The notes below the pieces were generated by a model. That model worked only from the letters and a program-made list of their open reading frames with translations, did no database searches and was not told the origin of the DNA. A stretch of 58,288 nucleotides of DNA from Flemingiibacterium sp045579745 (lineage in GTDB: Bacteria; Bacillota; Clostridia; Oscillospirales; CAG-272): NCBI GenBank assembly GCA_045579745.1, contig JAZNMQ010000002.1, forward strand, positions 1 through 58,288. The letters run 5' to 3'. Position 1 is the stretch's first letter, and each line of letters begins with the position of its first letter. Below are positions 1-8,370 of the stretch, piece by piece. Position numbers and translations under genes: made by a program.

Positions 1-94
1 CGCTGAAGGTTCTGCGAATTTTCCGAAAGGTTACCACGAATTTGTGCGCGCTCTCGATGCAATGCTCGCAGAGCAAGAAACCGGTCATAAATAA
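1..94 (+). CDS. 3' end of a gene that starts before the window (30 codons)
   Basis: An open frame enters from the left edge and stops with TAA at 92-94. Only 30 residues are visible; they hold no motif I recognise and end in a charged tail (EQETGHK). The frame is followed at once by a UUCG hairpin and then by a separate operon, so this looks like the end of the preceding transcription unit. No function can be assigned. Confidence 0.5.
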   Translation, partial: AEGSANFPKGYHEFVRALDAMLAEQETGHK

Positions 95-110
95 ATGAAA
101 TCCAGAAGCC

Positions 111-126
111 GGGAACTTCGGTTCCC
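111..126 (+). terminator. UUCG-loop hairpin after the first gene, possible terminator
   Basis: GGGAAC and GTTCCC pair around a TTCG tetraloop 17 bases after the stop codon at 94. The bases that follow (TCCTTCTC) are pyrimidine-rich but not a clean T-run, so termination is plausible, not certain. Confidence 0.35.
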
Positions 127-129
127 TCC

Positions 130-175
130 TTCTCAAAGTCCTTCTCTATCTATAATGCGAGGAGGATTTTGAGAA
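130..175 (+). other. Long leader hairpin (17 bp stem) before the cysteine-rich protein operon
   Basis: Bases 130-146 pair with 159-175 over 17 consecutive positions including two G-U pairs, with a 12-base loop that contains TATAAT (151-156). No T-run follows on either strand, so it does not look like a simple terminator. It lies about 50 bases before the first operon gene. It may be a leader RNA structure, or a palindromic binding site around a -10 like sequence. No good -35 is seen 17 bases before that TATAAT. Confidence 0.4.
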
Positions 176-224
176 AGAAAATTCTTCAACCTAAACATAA
201 ATCATGAATAAGGAGGCATATACA

Positions 225-662
225 ATGCGTTATGTTGGAAAATGGGTCTTTCACTCGATTGGTATAGTGGCGGATTCTGATAAAATGATCTATCTCAGTA
301 CCGAGGACTATCTGAAATCTCCAATGCCATATATCGATGAAACAGACGAAGAAGCAGTCGCCGATGAATTACGGGAGAGAAAATCCATGATCGGAATGCA
401 GATCGAGATCTGCGAAGACGGAAAGCTGTATATGCTGATGCCGCTTCCGCAGGGTGCCACCAAAGAGGAAGTCGATGCGGCTGTTGCCTCCGGTGAGATA
501 AGCATGCGCGGAGGTATGATGGCGAATGGTCCAGAATCGTGGGAAGAACGTGACGGTGTGCTGTGGTATACGACCGAACTCAGTGAGGACGGGTGGACAA
601 AAGGTTCAGACGATGACGGCTTTATTTTCTTCATGACTGTCCGATTTGTAAAAGCCGAATGA
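225..662 (+). CDS. Lipocalin-like small protein, function unknown
   Basis: The protein has 145 residues and no signal peptide or membrane segment. I chose ATG 225 because AGGAGG at 211-216 sits 8 bases before it; an in-frame ATG at 204 would put the ribosome binding site inside the gene. The N-terminus (MRYVGKWVF) and the strand-like pattern ending in FMTVRFVKAE resemble the lipocalin-like/heme-nitrobindin type beta-barrels found in clostridia, a family guess from pattern only. The middle is acidic (runs of E and D). It is the first gene of a tight + strand operon that ends with the large Cys-repeat protein; the gap to the next gene is 15 bases. Confidence 0.6.
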   Translation: MRYVGKWVFHSIGIVADSDKMIYLSTEDYLKSPMPYIDETDEEAVADELRERKSMIGMQIEICEDGKLYMLMPLPQGATKEEVDAAVASGEISMRGGMMANGPESWEERDGVLWYTTELSEDGWTKGSDDDGFIFFMTVRFVKAE

Positions 663-677
663 TCAAGGAGACAGCAC

Positions 678-1103
678 ATGAGTATTTTCGACAGCGGAAG
701 ATTCTGTGCAGCCGTGCCGGAGGGATGGATGGCGTTCTGCGGTACGGACAGCGGCGGAAAGATCACACCGAAGAAGGTGCATATTTATAAAGGGATATCG
801 CTTCAGACGGATATTTTTACCCACTCCGGTATTACGGTCTGCTTCTTTGGCAAGGAGGACTATTACCTTTCACCGAGGCACTTTTATGAAAACATTGTGG
901 ATATGGAGCCTATCCCCCTCGGGCCTTACACCTGGAACGGATATACCTGTACAAGTCTTGGATACCCTTATATAATGCTGGACACGGAAAAGGACGGATA
1001 CATCTTTCAGGTAATGATTCTCATGAAAAACGGAGAACATGAAATTTCACTTGATGATACGGATGTGAGACTCATCATCGGGAGTCTTACGCTGGCAGAA
1101 TAA
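678..1103 (+). CDS. Hypothetical 141-residue protein, possibly Mog1/PsbP-like
   Basis: The start ATG 678 follows AAGGAGACAGCAC. The protein is soluble, with no signal peptide. Its opening (FDSGRFCAAVPEGWMAF) has the 'VPxGW' strand seen in PsbP/Mog1-fold proteins, and the C-terminal segment alternates strands and ends with LIIGSLTL. That fold is an inference. It is the second gene of the operon and lies 40 bases before the zinc-ribbon gene. I do not recognise a characterised homologue. Confidence 0.55.
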   Translation: MSIFDSGRFCAAVPEGWMAFCGTDSGGKITPKKVHIYKGISLQTDIFTHSGITVCFFGKEDYYLSPRHFYENIVDMEPIPLGPYTWNGYTCTSLGYPYIMLDTEKDGYIFQVMILMKNGEHEISLDDTDVRLIIGSLTLAE

Positions 1104-1143
1104 CGGTCGGATTTATAGAATACACAGACAAGGAGTGAGGCAA

Positions 1144-2229
1144 TTGGCAGTTTTGCAGGAATACAAATGCCCCTGCTGCGGCGGTGCGATCGCCTTTGTC
1201 AGCGGGCTTCAGAAAATGAAATGCCCCTATTGTGATACAGAATTTGAAATGGAAACGCTGGTTTCTTATGATGATGCGCTGAAGACAGATCAGGCGGATC
1301 AAATGAAGTGGGAAACAGAGGCAGGCGGTGATTGGCAGTCAGGCGAATCGGAGGGCTTGCGCGTTTACGTCTGCAAATCCTGCGGCGGCGAGATCGTTAC
1401 AGACGAAACCACAGGTGCTTCTTCCTGTCCGTACTGTGATAATCCGATTGTGATGATGGGGCAGTTTGCCGGTGCATTGAAGCCGGATTATGTGATTCCG
1501 TTCAAGCTTGACAAAAAAGCCGCCATTGCCGCACTGAATAGGCATTATGGCGGAAAAAAGCTGCTTCCGAAAGTATTCAAGGATCAGAATCATATCGAAG
1601 AAGTCAAGGGAATATACGTTCCCGTGTGGCTGTTTGACGCGGATGCTCACGCGCAGATTCGTTACAAAGGGACCAAAACCCGTACATGGAGCGACAGCCG
1701 GTACTATTATACAGAAGTAAGCCACTATCTGATCAGTCGAAGCGGGTCGGTCGGCTTCGAGCGTATTCCCGTGGATGGTTCCTCCAAAATGGATGATACC
1801 TTGATGGAATCCATCGAGCCGTATCGCTTTTCGGATGCCATAGAGTTTCAAACTGCATATCTGGCAGGCTTTCTTGCAGATAAATACGATGTGGATGCAG
1901 AGACAAGCATTGAACGGGCAAACGAGCGCATTAAAAAGAGTACCGAGGATGCTTTTGCAAAAACGGTAAACGGTTATAACAGTGTTGTTCCGGAGAACAC
2001 CTCGGTCCAGCTTGAAAACGGTCATGCAAAATATGCGCTGTATCCGGTTTGGCTTCTGAACACCGCTTGGAAGGGCAAAAAATATACATTCGCCATGAAC
2101 GGGCAGACCGGCAAGCTGGTCGGCGATCTTCCTCTTGATAAAGCGGCGGCAGGACGGCTGCAGTTCGGACTTACCGCACTGATTACCGCTGCAGCGTTTG
2201 CACTGTCGTGGCTGATCTGGCTTATATAA
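1144..2229 (+). CDS. TFIIB-type zinc-ribbon protein with C-terminal membrane anchor
   Basis: I chose the TTG at 1144: AAGGAG at 1130-1135 is 8 bases upstream, and the protein then begins MAVLQEYKCPCCGG as clostridial relatives do; GTG 1135 would overlap the binding site. Two zinc ribbons are visible: CPCC...CPYC in the first 30 residues and CKSCGG...CPYC at about residues 75-100. A mixed alpha/beta region follows, and a single membrane segment closes the protein (about the last 20 residues, FGLTALITAAAFALSWLIWL). The zinc ribbons would therefore face the cytoplasm. It is followed after 12 bases by a TPM-domain gene; this pairing is recurrent in clostridia and suggests an envelope role, but the exact function is unknown. 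Confidence 0.7.
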   Translation: MAVLQEYKCPCCGGAIAFVSGLQKMKCPYCDTEFEMETLVSYDDALKTDQADQMKWETEAGGDWQSGESEGLRVYVCKSCGGEIVTDETTGASSCPYCDNPIVMMGQFAGALKPDYVIPFKLDKKAAIAALNRHYGGKKLLPKVFKDQNHIEEVKGIYVPVWLFDADAHAQIRYKGTKTRTWSDSRYYYTEVSHYLISRSGSVGFERIPVDGSSKMDDTLMESIEPYRFSDAIEFQTAYLAGFLADKYDVDAETSIERANERIKKSTEDAFAKTVNGYNSVVPENTSVQLENGHAKYALYPVWLLNTAWKGKKYTFAMNGQTGKLVGDLPLDKAAAGRLQFGLTALITAAAFALSWLIWLI

Positions 2230-2241
2230 GGAGGCAGCAGA

Positions 2242-3036
2242 ATGAAAAAATATTTATACATCATGCTTGCAATCGTTCTTCTGTTTGCCGTAAGTGTATT
2301 GCCGGTTACGGCTGAGAATTCCTATCCTCGCCTGACCGATGATGCGGATGTGCTTACCGATGTGGAAGAAGCTGAAATTCTCGAAATACTTGACAAGACA
2401 AGTACGAATCATCATGTCGATATCATAATTTGTACCGTTCCGTCCATCGGAGCACATTCTGCGGCGGAATATACCGACAATCTGTTTGAAGAACGGTTTT
2501 ACGGAATGGGCGATGACCGAAGCTGTGTTCTGCTGCTGGTCAGTATGGAGTACAGCGATTGGCATATTACCACCGCCGGTTACGGAATTACAGCCTTTAC
2601 TGACGTGGGCATTGACTATATCGGAGAACAGATCGTTTCGATGATGTCGGATGGGGATTTTGCCGATGCCTTTTTGGAATATGCTTCGATTTGCGATCGA
2701 TTCCTTGATATGGCGCGAAGCGGCAATCCATTTGATGCGGATGATCTTCCGAAAGAACCTTTTCCTGTTGTGCGGAATCTGATTATATGTCTTCTCATTG
2801 GCACAATTGCCGCATGGATTCTGACGGGAAAGAAGAAAGCAGAGCTGATTTCCGTGAAAAAGCAAAACGCGGCAAAGAATTATATCAGAGGTGACAGCCT
2901 TAAAGTGATCGAATCCAAAGACCTCTTCCTTTATAAGACACTTACGAAAAGTGAAAAATCGGGCAGTTCGGAGTCTTCATCGACACATACCACGAAGTCC
3001 GGAACGACTGTCGGGGGCGGAGGCGGTAAATTCTGA
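2242..3036 (+). CDS. TPM-domain (YgcG-like) secreted/membrane protein
   Basis: The 264-residue protein starts after AAGGAGGCAGCAG. It has a signal peptide or anchor (residues 1-25, ending PVTAEN). The TPM domain at about 28-165 shows the family start (RLTDDADVLTDVEEAEI), the YGMGDDRSCVLLLVS core and the YGITAFTD strand. A membrane segment (about residues 178-195, LIICLLIGTIAAWIL), a basic stretch, and a Ser/Thr/Gly tail ending GGGGGKF follow, as is usual in this family. TPM proteins are membrane-associated; some have been linked to phosphatase-like or assembly roles. It sits between the zinc-ribbon and Cys-repeat genes, so it may help handle that surface protein (inference). Confidence 0.75.
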   Translation: MKKYLYIMLAIVLLFAVSVLPVTAENSYPRLTDDADVLTDVEEAEILEILDKTSTNHHVDIIICTVPSIGAHSAAEYTDNLFEERFYGMGDDRSCVLLLVSMEYSDWHITTAGYGITAFTDVGIDYIGEQIVSMMSDGDFADAFLEYASICDRFLDMARSGNPFDADDLPKEPFPVVRNLIICLLIGTIAAWILTGKKKAELISVKKQNAAKNYIRGDSLKVIESKDLFLYKTLTKSEKSGSSESSSTHTTKSGTTVGGGGGKF

Positions 3037-3060
3037 CAGGTACTATGAAAGGAAGATAAG

Positions 3061-6000
3061 ATGAATCAAAAAATGAAACGGATATGGAGTTTGTTGCTCT
3101 GTTTATTGCTGCTGATCAGCACAAATTTCGGCCATTTACAGCAAGATCACATACATAGTCTCACGGAGCCGAAGGATGCTCAGGACGATCATGAACACGA
3201 ACAGCTATCTAACGATACGCCGGATTTGCTGTATATTTGTGAAAATGTCCTCGAATTTGCCCTTTCGATTTTTGCAGTTCCTGTATCTGCCGCATACGAA
3301 GACGGCGTGGAGTGTGAGCACTGCGGTGGCTGGCGCTACGACGACTGGCTGTGTGAAAACGGCGATCACTGCGGTGAAGGTTCTGGCACTTCCTGTTATG
3401 AGGAGCACCACTGCGGCTACTGCGGTGCCTGCGATGACGATCATGAGATGTGTGACGACTGCGGCAACTGTCTTGAAGATCATTGCGAATGCGAAGATAA
3501 ATGCCGCGGATGCTATGAGATGGGAGAAACGGTCTGTTCGGATTGCGGTGAGAAATGCTCCGGTTGTGACTGGATCTGTGATGACTGCGGAAGATGTACC
3601 GAATGTATCGGTGATACCCTGTATTGCTCCCACTGCGATGTCTGCATTGAATGTGCAGATTGGGTCTGCTACTGCGGTGACGGATGCAATCTGTGCGCAG
3701 TAGGATGTCCGGACTGTCGTGAGGTCTGTTCCGCCTGTGAGCCTGATGCGCTCTGTGATTACTGTTTCCACTGCTTTGACTGCCTTGGCGGCGAGGGTAA
3801 CTACTGTTCAGACTGCCGTCTGTGCATCAACTGTGTGGACGCGGTTTGCTACTGTGGCGGCGGATGCTCCGAATGTACGCTGATCTGTAAGGAATGCAAT
3901 GAAAAATGCGAAAACTGTGCAGACGGCGGTATCTGCGGGGACTGCGGAACCTGCGCGGATTGTGCAGGAGAATTTTGTGTTGGCTGTGAGGTCTGCATCA
4001 ATTGTGTCGATTGGATATGCTACTGCGGAGAAGGATGCTTCCAATGCGAGGTCAGCTGTCCGGACTGCCGTGAGGTATGCTCTGCGTGTGATCTTGATGC
4101 ACTGTGCAGTAGCTGCTATTATTGCTTTGATTGCCGCGGCGGTGAAGGAGATTACTGCCCTGATTGCGGACTTTGTATTGAATGCGTGGATATGGTGTGC
4201 GCTTGCGGTACAGGATGCTCCGAGTGCGTGCTCATCTGTACAGACTGTGAGGATAAATGCGAAAACTGTGCGGACGGCGGCATCTGCGAGGACTGCGGCA
4301 CCTGCTATGACTGTGTGGGCGGTGACGGCAACTTCTGCATCAACTGCAATAAATGCAAAAACTGTGTGGATGCGGTCTGTTCTTCCTGTGGGGAGGGCTG
4401 CTCGGAGTGTACGGAGCTTTGCCCCGAATGCAATGAAAAATGCATGAACTGTGCAGACGATCAAATCTGCAGCGAATGCGGTGTCTGCTTCGACTGTGTT
4501 GGCGGCGATGGAAACTACTGCGCAGAATGCGGTGTGTGCAAGAACTGCGCCGAGATGGTTTGCTACTGCGGAAACGGCTGCTCAGACTGTGCGATCATTT
4601 GCCCCGATTGTCAGGAAAAGTGTGAAAACTGTGCCGATGACGAGCTGTGCGGTGAATGTGGTGTCTGCTTCGATTGTGTCGGAGGAGACGGCAATTACTG
4701 CGCGGAATGCGGAATCTGTAAAAACTGCGTCGATGCTGTCTGCATTTGCGGCGGTGGATGCTCGGACTGCGCAGATATCTGTCCTGAATGCGCTGAAAAA
4801 TGTGAAAACTGTGCCGATGATGAGCTGTGTACTGACTGTGGCATCTGCAAGGACTGCGTAGGCGAAGAAAACTTCTGTGCCGACTGCGGAGTTTGCTACA
4901 ACTGTGTCGATATGGTCTGTGTCTGCGGCGGCGGATGCTCGAACTGCACTGTAATCTGCGAGGAATGCGGGGAGAAGTGCTTAAACTGCTCCGACGGTGA
5001 GCTTTGCACAGAATGCGGCATTTGCGTTGACTGTGCCGGTTCGGACAGTTTCTGTATCATATGCGGACTTTGCTCTGATTGCGGCATCGTCTGTCCCTGC
5101 GGCGAGGGATGCGAAAACTGTGCAGATATCTGTCCGGACTGTGGTGAGAAATGCTCCTCCTGCTGTGACGAATTTTGTGCGTCCTGCGATATTTGCCGTG
5201 AATGTGCAGGCGACTTATACTGCGAGGATTGCGGTCAATGCGGTGACTGTACGGAAATCTGCGAGGAATGCGGCATCGTTTGTGCGGACTGTGCGGAGTC
5301 CGTGTGTGAAGACTGCGGCAAATGCTCGGGATGTATCGATGAATTCTGCCCTGACTGCGGCATTTGCATCGACTGTGCCGACAGTATGTGCCGGGACTGC
5401 TATTATTGCGGCGACTGTGCGGATAACCTTTGCACAGACTGTGGTGAATACTGCTCTGACTGCGCCGGATTCTGTGAGGAATGCGGAAAATGCGAAAACT
5501 GCGTGGAAATCTGCCCCGATTGCGAACTGTGTAAGGAGTGCTGTGCCGAAAGTGCAGAGAATCTCGGCTGCGATCACGGAATCTGTCCGGAAAGCGCAGA
5601 ATGGAAAAACCATTACTGCACGGAAGGTGGGCACTGCGTAGGCAAATCAAGCAAAATTGAGTACGATGAGGATGAGCACTGGACGAACTGCGGCGACGGC
5701 TGCGATAAACGACTGAACTCGGAGTTGCATACCTTCGGTAAAGGTGAGATCACAAAAGAAGCAACGACGAAGGCGGACGGTGTGATGACGTTTGCCTGCA
5801 CGGTCTGCAGTTTTGAAAAAGAAGAAGCCGTTCCCAAGCTGACTGCTGGACATACGCACGAATATACGGATGTCGTAACACAACCGACGTGTGAATCGGG
5901 CGGATATACAACGCATACCTGCGAATGCGGACACACATATATGGATAATCAGACGTCAGCGGTGAAGCACGATTATCGGCCCAGATATACCGATACGGAG

Positions 6001-6774
6001 CACTGGACTGAATGTACCTTCTGTAATGAAGCCACGGATAAGACTGCACACAAGCTCGGTGAATGGAAAACGACCGTGAAGGCAGGCTATACCTTTGCGG
6101 GTGAGAAACAGCGCGCGTGCAAGATTTGCGAATATACAGTATGTGAAACTATTCCCGTTTTGATCGTGCCGGAAAACAAATATGTGGTAATCATTCCGGA
6201 TTACCCGATAACAGATGAAACACCCTCTATTGAAGTGGGCGACACAAATAACGATTCCGAAACTGAGTCACCGACAGTCAGCCCCCAACCCGATTCAGGC
6301 AGTGAGTCACCGGAGTCAAAGAATCCCTCTGCGACCACTACCAAGGAGCTGTTAAGCAAAGGCACCGACAATACTGTCCCCGCACTGCCCACACTTCCTC
6401 CTACCGAAGACGGAAACATATTCGAGGGATGGGTTGATAAGACAACAGGTGAACCGGTGAAAAAAGGCGATAAGCTCACGGGAAACATAGAAATTGAGCC
6501 CGTCTGGAAGGACTGCGGTGAGGACAAGCACGCCGATGCAGACAAGGATAATCACTGCGACGAATGCGGATACATCATCGTGAAAGAAGTGAAGCCGGAG
6601 GAGACAACGGCACCTGCCGAGGATATAGCATCTGACACCGGACATGAGGATGAAAAAACACCGAAGGATACTGACGGTACACCGAGTTGGATGATTATCG
6701 TTATTTCGTGCTTCGGCGGCGTGATTGCAATATGCGGCACCCTATTGGCTGTTTTCCTGAAGAAAAAGAAATGA
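3061..6774 (+). CDS. Giant cysteine-repeat surface protein, membrane-anchored
   Basis: The 1237-residue protein has a signal peptide (residues 1-27, LLLCLLLLIS core). From about residue 80 to 840 it is a run of CxxC pairs; residues 209-683 form eight tandem units of about 60 residues with cysteines at unit positions 1, 4, 8, 11, 15, 18, 24, 27, 30, 33, 41, 44, 47, 50, 55 and 57. The rest of the unit is mostly D, E, G and N. After it come CGHTY/CxxC-type segments seen in clostridial surface proteins, a Thr/Pro/Ser-rich linker, an InlB-type repeat (IFEGWVDKTTGEPV) and a DADKDNHCDECG motif. A C-terminal membrane helix with KKKK completes a surface-protein layout. It is the last gene of the operon and is followed by a strong terminator. 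Metal binding or a disulfide-linked scaffold are both possible; no function is known to me. Confidence 0.8.
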   Translation: MNQKMKRIWSLLLCLLLLISTNFGHLQQDHIHSLTEPKDAQDDHEHEQLSNDTPDLLYICENVLEFALSIFAVPVSAAYEDGVECEHCGGWRYDDWLCENGDHCGEGSGTSCYEEHHCGYCGACDDDHEMCDDCGNCLEDHCECEDKCRGCYEMGETVCSDCGEKCSGCDWICDDCGRCTECIGDTLYCSHCDVCIECADWVCYCGDGCNLCAVGCPDCREVCSACEPDALCDYCFHCFDCLGGEGNYCSDCRLCINCVDAVCYCGGGCSECTLICKECNEKCENCADGGICGDCGTCADCAGEFCVGCEVCINCVDWICYCGEGCFQCEVSCPDCREVCSACDLDALCSSCYYCFDCRGGEGDYCPDCGLCIECVDMVCACGTGCSECVLICTDCEDKCENCADGGICEDCGTCYDCVGGDGNFCINCNKCKNCVDAVCSSCGEGCSECTELCPECNEKCMNCADDQICSECGVCFDCVGGDGNYCAECGVCKNCAEMVCYCGNGCSDCAIICPDCQEKCENCADDELCGECGVCFDCVGGDGNYCAECGICKNCVDAVCICGGGCSDCADICPECAEKCENCADDELCTDCGICKDCVGEENFCADCGVCYNCVDMVCVCGGGCSNCTVICEECGEKCLNCSDGELCTECGICVDCAGSDSFCIICGLCSDCGIVCPCGEGCENCADICPDCGEKCSSCCDEFCASCDICRECAGDLYCEDCGQCGDCTEICEECGIVCADCAESVCEDCGKCSGCIDEFCPDCGICIDCADSMCRDCYYCGDCADNLCTDCGEYCSDCAGFCEECGKCENCVEICPDCELCKECCAESAENLGCDHGICPESAEWKNHYCTEGGHCVGKSSKIEYDEDEHWTNCGDGCDKRLNSELHTFGKGEITKEATTKADGVMTFACTVCSFEKEEAVPKLTAGHTHEYTDVVTQPTCESGGYTTHTCECGHTYMDNQTSAVKHDYRPRYTDTEHWTECTFCNEATDKTAHKLGEWKTTVKAGYTFAGEKQRACKICEYTVCETIPVLIVPENKYVVIIPDYPITDETPSIEVGDTNNDSETESPTVSPQPDSGSESPESKNPSATTTKELLSKGTDNTVPALPTLPPTEDGNIFEGWVDKTTGEPVKKGDKLTGNIEIEPVWKDCGEDKHADADKDNHCDECGYIIVKEVKPEETTAPAEDIASDTGHEDEKTPKDTDGTPSWMIIVISCFGGVIAICGTLLAVFLKKKK
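3685..5109 (+). repeat. Eight tandem ~180 bp repeats encoding the 60-residue Cys unit
   Basis: Residues 209-683 split into eight aligned units, each starting C-x2-C-x3-C-x2-C and ending with a C-x-C-G-x-G type turn. Units 5 and 6 are nearly identical in protein and close in DNA. Units 2, 7 and 8 are one to three residues shorter in the loop after CxxCxxCxxC. Degenerate units flank the block on both sides. The graded divergence suggests old duplications with some recent exchange. Confidence 0.8.
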
Positions 6775-6897
6775 TAAAGCATATCAACTCGGTTGAATAA
6801 TTTCATATACCCTATGTCATTATCATGATGAGGCTTCTCACGGTTTGGTGAAATTGATCGCTTCGAATTTTGGCAAATTATCACGCTTTATTGAAAC

Positions 6898-6950
6898 AAA
6901 CCACACGGAATTCTTCAAAATCAGTAAAGAATTCCGTGTGGTTTCATTTT
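6898..6950 (+). terminator. Strong terminator of the Cys-repeat operon
   Basis: Bases 6901-6915 (CCACACGGAATTCTT) pair perfectly with 6927-6941, extendable by three A-T pairs, and are followed by TTTCATTTT. It lies 124 bases after the stop codon. The gap 6775-7139 otherwise holds only this hairpin, the hairpin at 7064-7086 and the opposing terminator at 7095-7130; I see no gene in it. Confidence 0.85.
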
Positions 6951-7063
6951 CCTATTCGGTTTGTGTTATTTCTCCGATAAGGCTATCACGCTTTGTCCGT
7001 ACTCCTTTTCTCACGCTTGCCATGCAAGATACCGTGTGTTTGCGCTATCGGGCGATGACAGCG

Positions 7064-7086
7064 TACACCTCTTTCAAAGAGGTGTA
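7064..7086. other. Perfect 11 bp inverted repeat in the intergenic gap
   Basis: TACACCTCTTT and AAAGAGGTGTA are separated by one base. It lies between two oppositely directed terminators. It has no T-run on either side, and its role is unclear; it could be part of the double terminator zone. Confidence 0.5.
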
Positions 7087-7094
7087 GCATCTAA

Positions 7095-7130
7095 ATCTGG
7101 ACAAAAGCAAAGCCCCGCGCGAAGCGGGGC
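7095..7130 (-). terminator. GC-rich terminator of the XRE regulator gene
   Basis: GCCCCGC (7112-7118) and GCGGGGC (7124-7130) pair around GCGAA. Read on the - strand the hairpin is followed by TTTGCTTTTGT. It starts 9 bases after the regulator's stop codon. Confidence 0.85.
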
Positions 7131-7139
7131 GAAGGAAGG

Positions 7140-8210
7140 TTATCTATACTTGTCTAAAACTGCTTTGTAATCAGGGTTCTTCAGAAGCTCTGCTCGTCTA
7201 CCGCCTGCAGCGTTAGCGCAATAATCAAGATTGAATTTAAGAAGATTCTCCCGCGCAGCGTCAGAATAGCGGTCAAACACGTGATTCAAGGCTTCATTCT
7301 TTTTTCTCAATTCTTCAAGCTTTTTGGTTGCATACAGATTTTTATCCATAACTTCTATGATCTGCTCGTCTGTCCCGCCTCGGTAGCATAGATCATTTTC
7401 CATTCGTCCAAGAAACGACTTTGCCATCATAAGGAAGAACGCTTCGCCGGTTTCCTCAAATGCGGATAACATCAAGTCACCATAATGCAATGCACGCTCA
7501 GCCTTTTCTGCCATCGAAATCATAGGATTAAAGAACACGGTTCTGCCGAGCTTATCAGACGCAAAATCAACAAGCTCAAACATATTCTTTTGAACATGGA
7601 AATAGTATTCGCTTGTATCCTTGGCAAACAATTGCTCGGTCTTTTGCCCGCAGGTCGTGAACCAATCGGTGAATTTAGTTTTGTAAATTTCAAGTGCATC
7701 TTCTGTTTTACCTTCTGCGTGGAGAATTTTCGCACGCATATTCCATGCATTGAGTCGCAAATTTTCCTCGGTGCAACCCTCCAATATCTTTTCGCAGATA
7801 GCAAGGAATTCATCCTTGTGTGCAATCAGAACGGCCGGATCGTTGTCAGCCATATCGCCACCGATATTCCACATATAGTAGTGCATTATAAAGTAATCAT
7901 TCGGATAATCATGATATGCTTTAACGATGATCTCACGCCCCTTTTTGTCATTCCAATTCTTTCTGTACAGAGCAATTACCTCGTCGATCTCTGCTTGTAT
8001 CTTTTCTTGATTGTAACCCATAAGCTCATCAAGAGTTACGCCGAAATAATACGCCAAGGGTTGCAGAAGCGTAATATCAGGATATGTTTCGCCTCTTTCC
8101 CACTTACTGACTGCCGCGCAGGTAACATTCATTGCAACCGAAAGCTGTTCCTGAGTAATGTTTTTAGCAGAGCGCAAACGCTTAATGTTTGCACCGATAT
8201 TCATTTCCAT
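7140..8210 (-). CDS. XRE-family transcriptional regulator with long helical C-terminal domain
   Basis: The 356-residue protein begins with a Cro/C1-type helix-turn-helix at about residues 5-60 (IKRLRSAKNITQEQLS, then AAVSKWERGETYPD and LAYYFGVTLDELMGY). The remaining 290 residues look all-helical and TPR-like, a layout common in clostridial regulators in which the C-terminal part senses a ligand or peptide. AAGGAG sits 8 bases before ATG 8210. It is monocistronic: its own terminator follows and a promoter with an inverted repeat precedes it, so autoregulation is likely. The target genes are unknown; the neighbours run on other transcription units. Confidence 0.8.
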   Translation of the reverse strand: MEMNIGANIKRLRSAKNITQEQLSVAMNVTCAAVSKWERGETYPDITLLQPLAYYFGVTLDELMGYNQEKIQAEIDEVIALYRKNWNDKKGREIIVKAYHDYPNDYFIMHYYMWNIGGDMADNDPAVLIAHKDEFLAICEKILEGCTEENLRLNAWNMRAKILHAEGKTEDALEIYKTKFTDWFTTCGQKTEQLFAKDTSEYYFHVQKNMFELVDFASDKLGRTVFFNPMISMAEKAERALHYGDLMLSAFEETGEAFFLMMAKSFLGRMENDLCYRGGTDEQIIEVMDKNLYATKKLEELRKKNEALNHVFDRYSDAARENLLKFNLDYCANAAGGRRAELLKNPDYKAVLDKYR

Positions 8211-8260
8211 AATTATAGCTCCTTCGAAATAAAAGTAAGCCGACGTCTGCTTCTGTTTAT

Positions 8261-8307
8261 ATTATAGCATTAAAATAGCTGCAGTAAAGGTATTGTTCGG
8301 AAACAAT
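8261..8307 (-). promoter_or_regulatory. Promoter of the XRE gene with a possible operator
   Basis: Read on -, TATAAT (8261-8266 on the + coordinates) lies about 50 bases before the start codon, with a weak -35 (TTTACT) about 16 bases upstream. Just beyond it ATTGTT (8292-8297) and AACAAT (8302-8307) form an inverted repeat with a 4-base centre. The size fits a XRE dimer site. The rest of 8308-8370 shows nothing I can assign. Confidence 0.45.
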
Positions 8308-8370
8308 ATATTAACTCAAAGTTTAAAAAAAGTAGCATTGAGCCAAAATCAGAACAGTAAGCAAAGCTTT

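Noticed and set aside
5057..5650. Several long frames opposite or beside the Cys-repeat gene
   Set aside because: They arise from the repeated TGC/TGT pattern, which makes other frames rich in Arg, Ala or His and free of stops. None has a ribosome binding site or conserved pattern.
3061..6774. Reading the Cys repeats as ferredoxin-type iron-sulfur clusters
   Set aside because: The spacing CxxC-x3-CxxC-x3-CxxC lacks the CxxCxxCxxxCP signature, and the protein carries a signal peptide, so assembled clusters are unlikely without other evidence.
6845..7087. 80-codon frame in the gap after the Cys-repeat gene
   Set aside because: It runs straight through the strong terminator hairpin at 6901-6941 and has no plausible ribosome binding site.
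7485..8267. 260-codon frame on + opposite the XRE gene
   Set aside because: It is a shadow of a clear regulator gene and extends into that gene's promoter.
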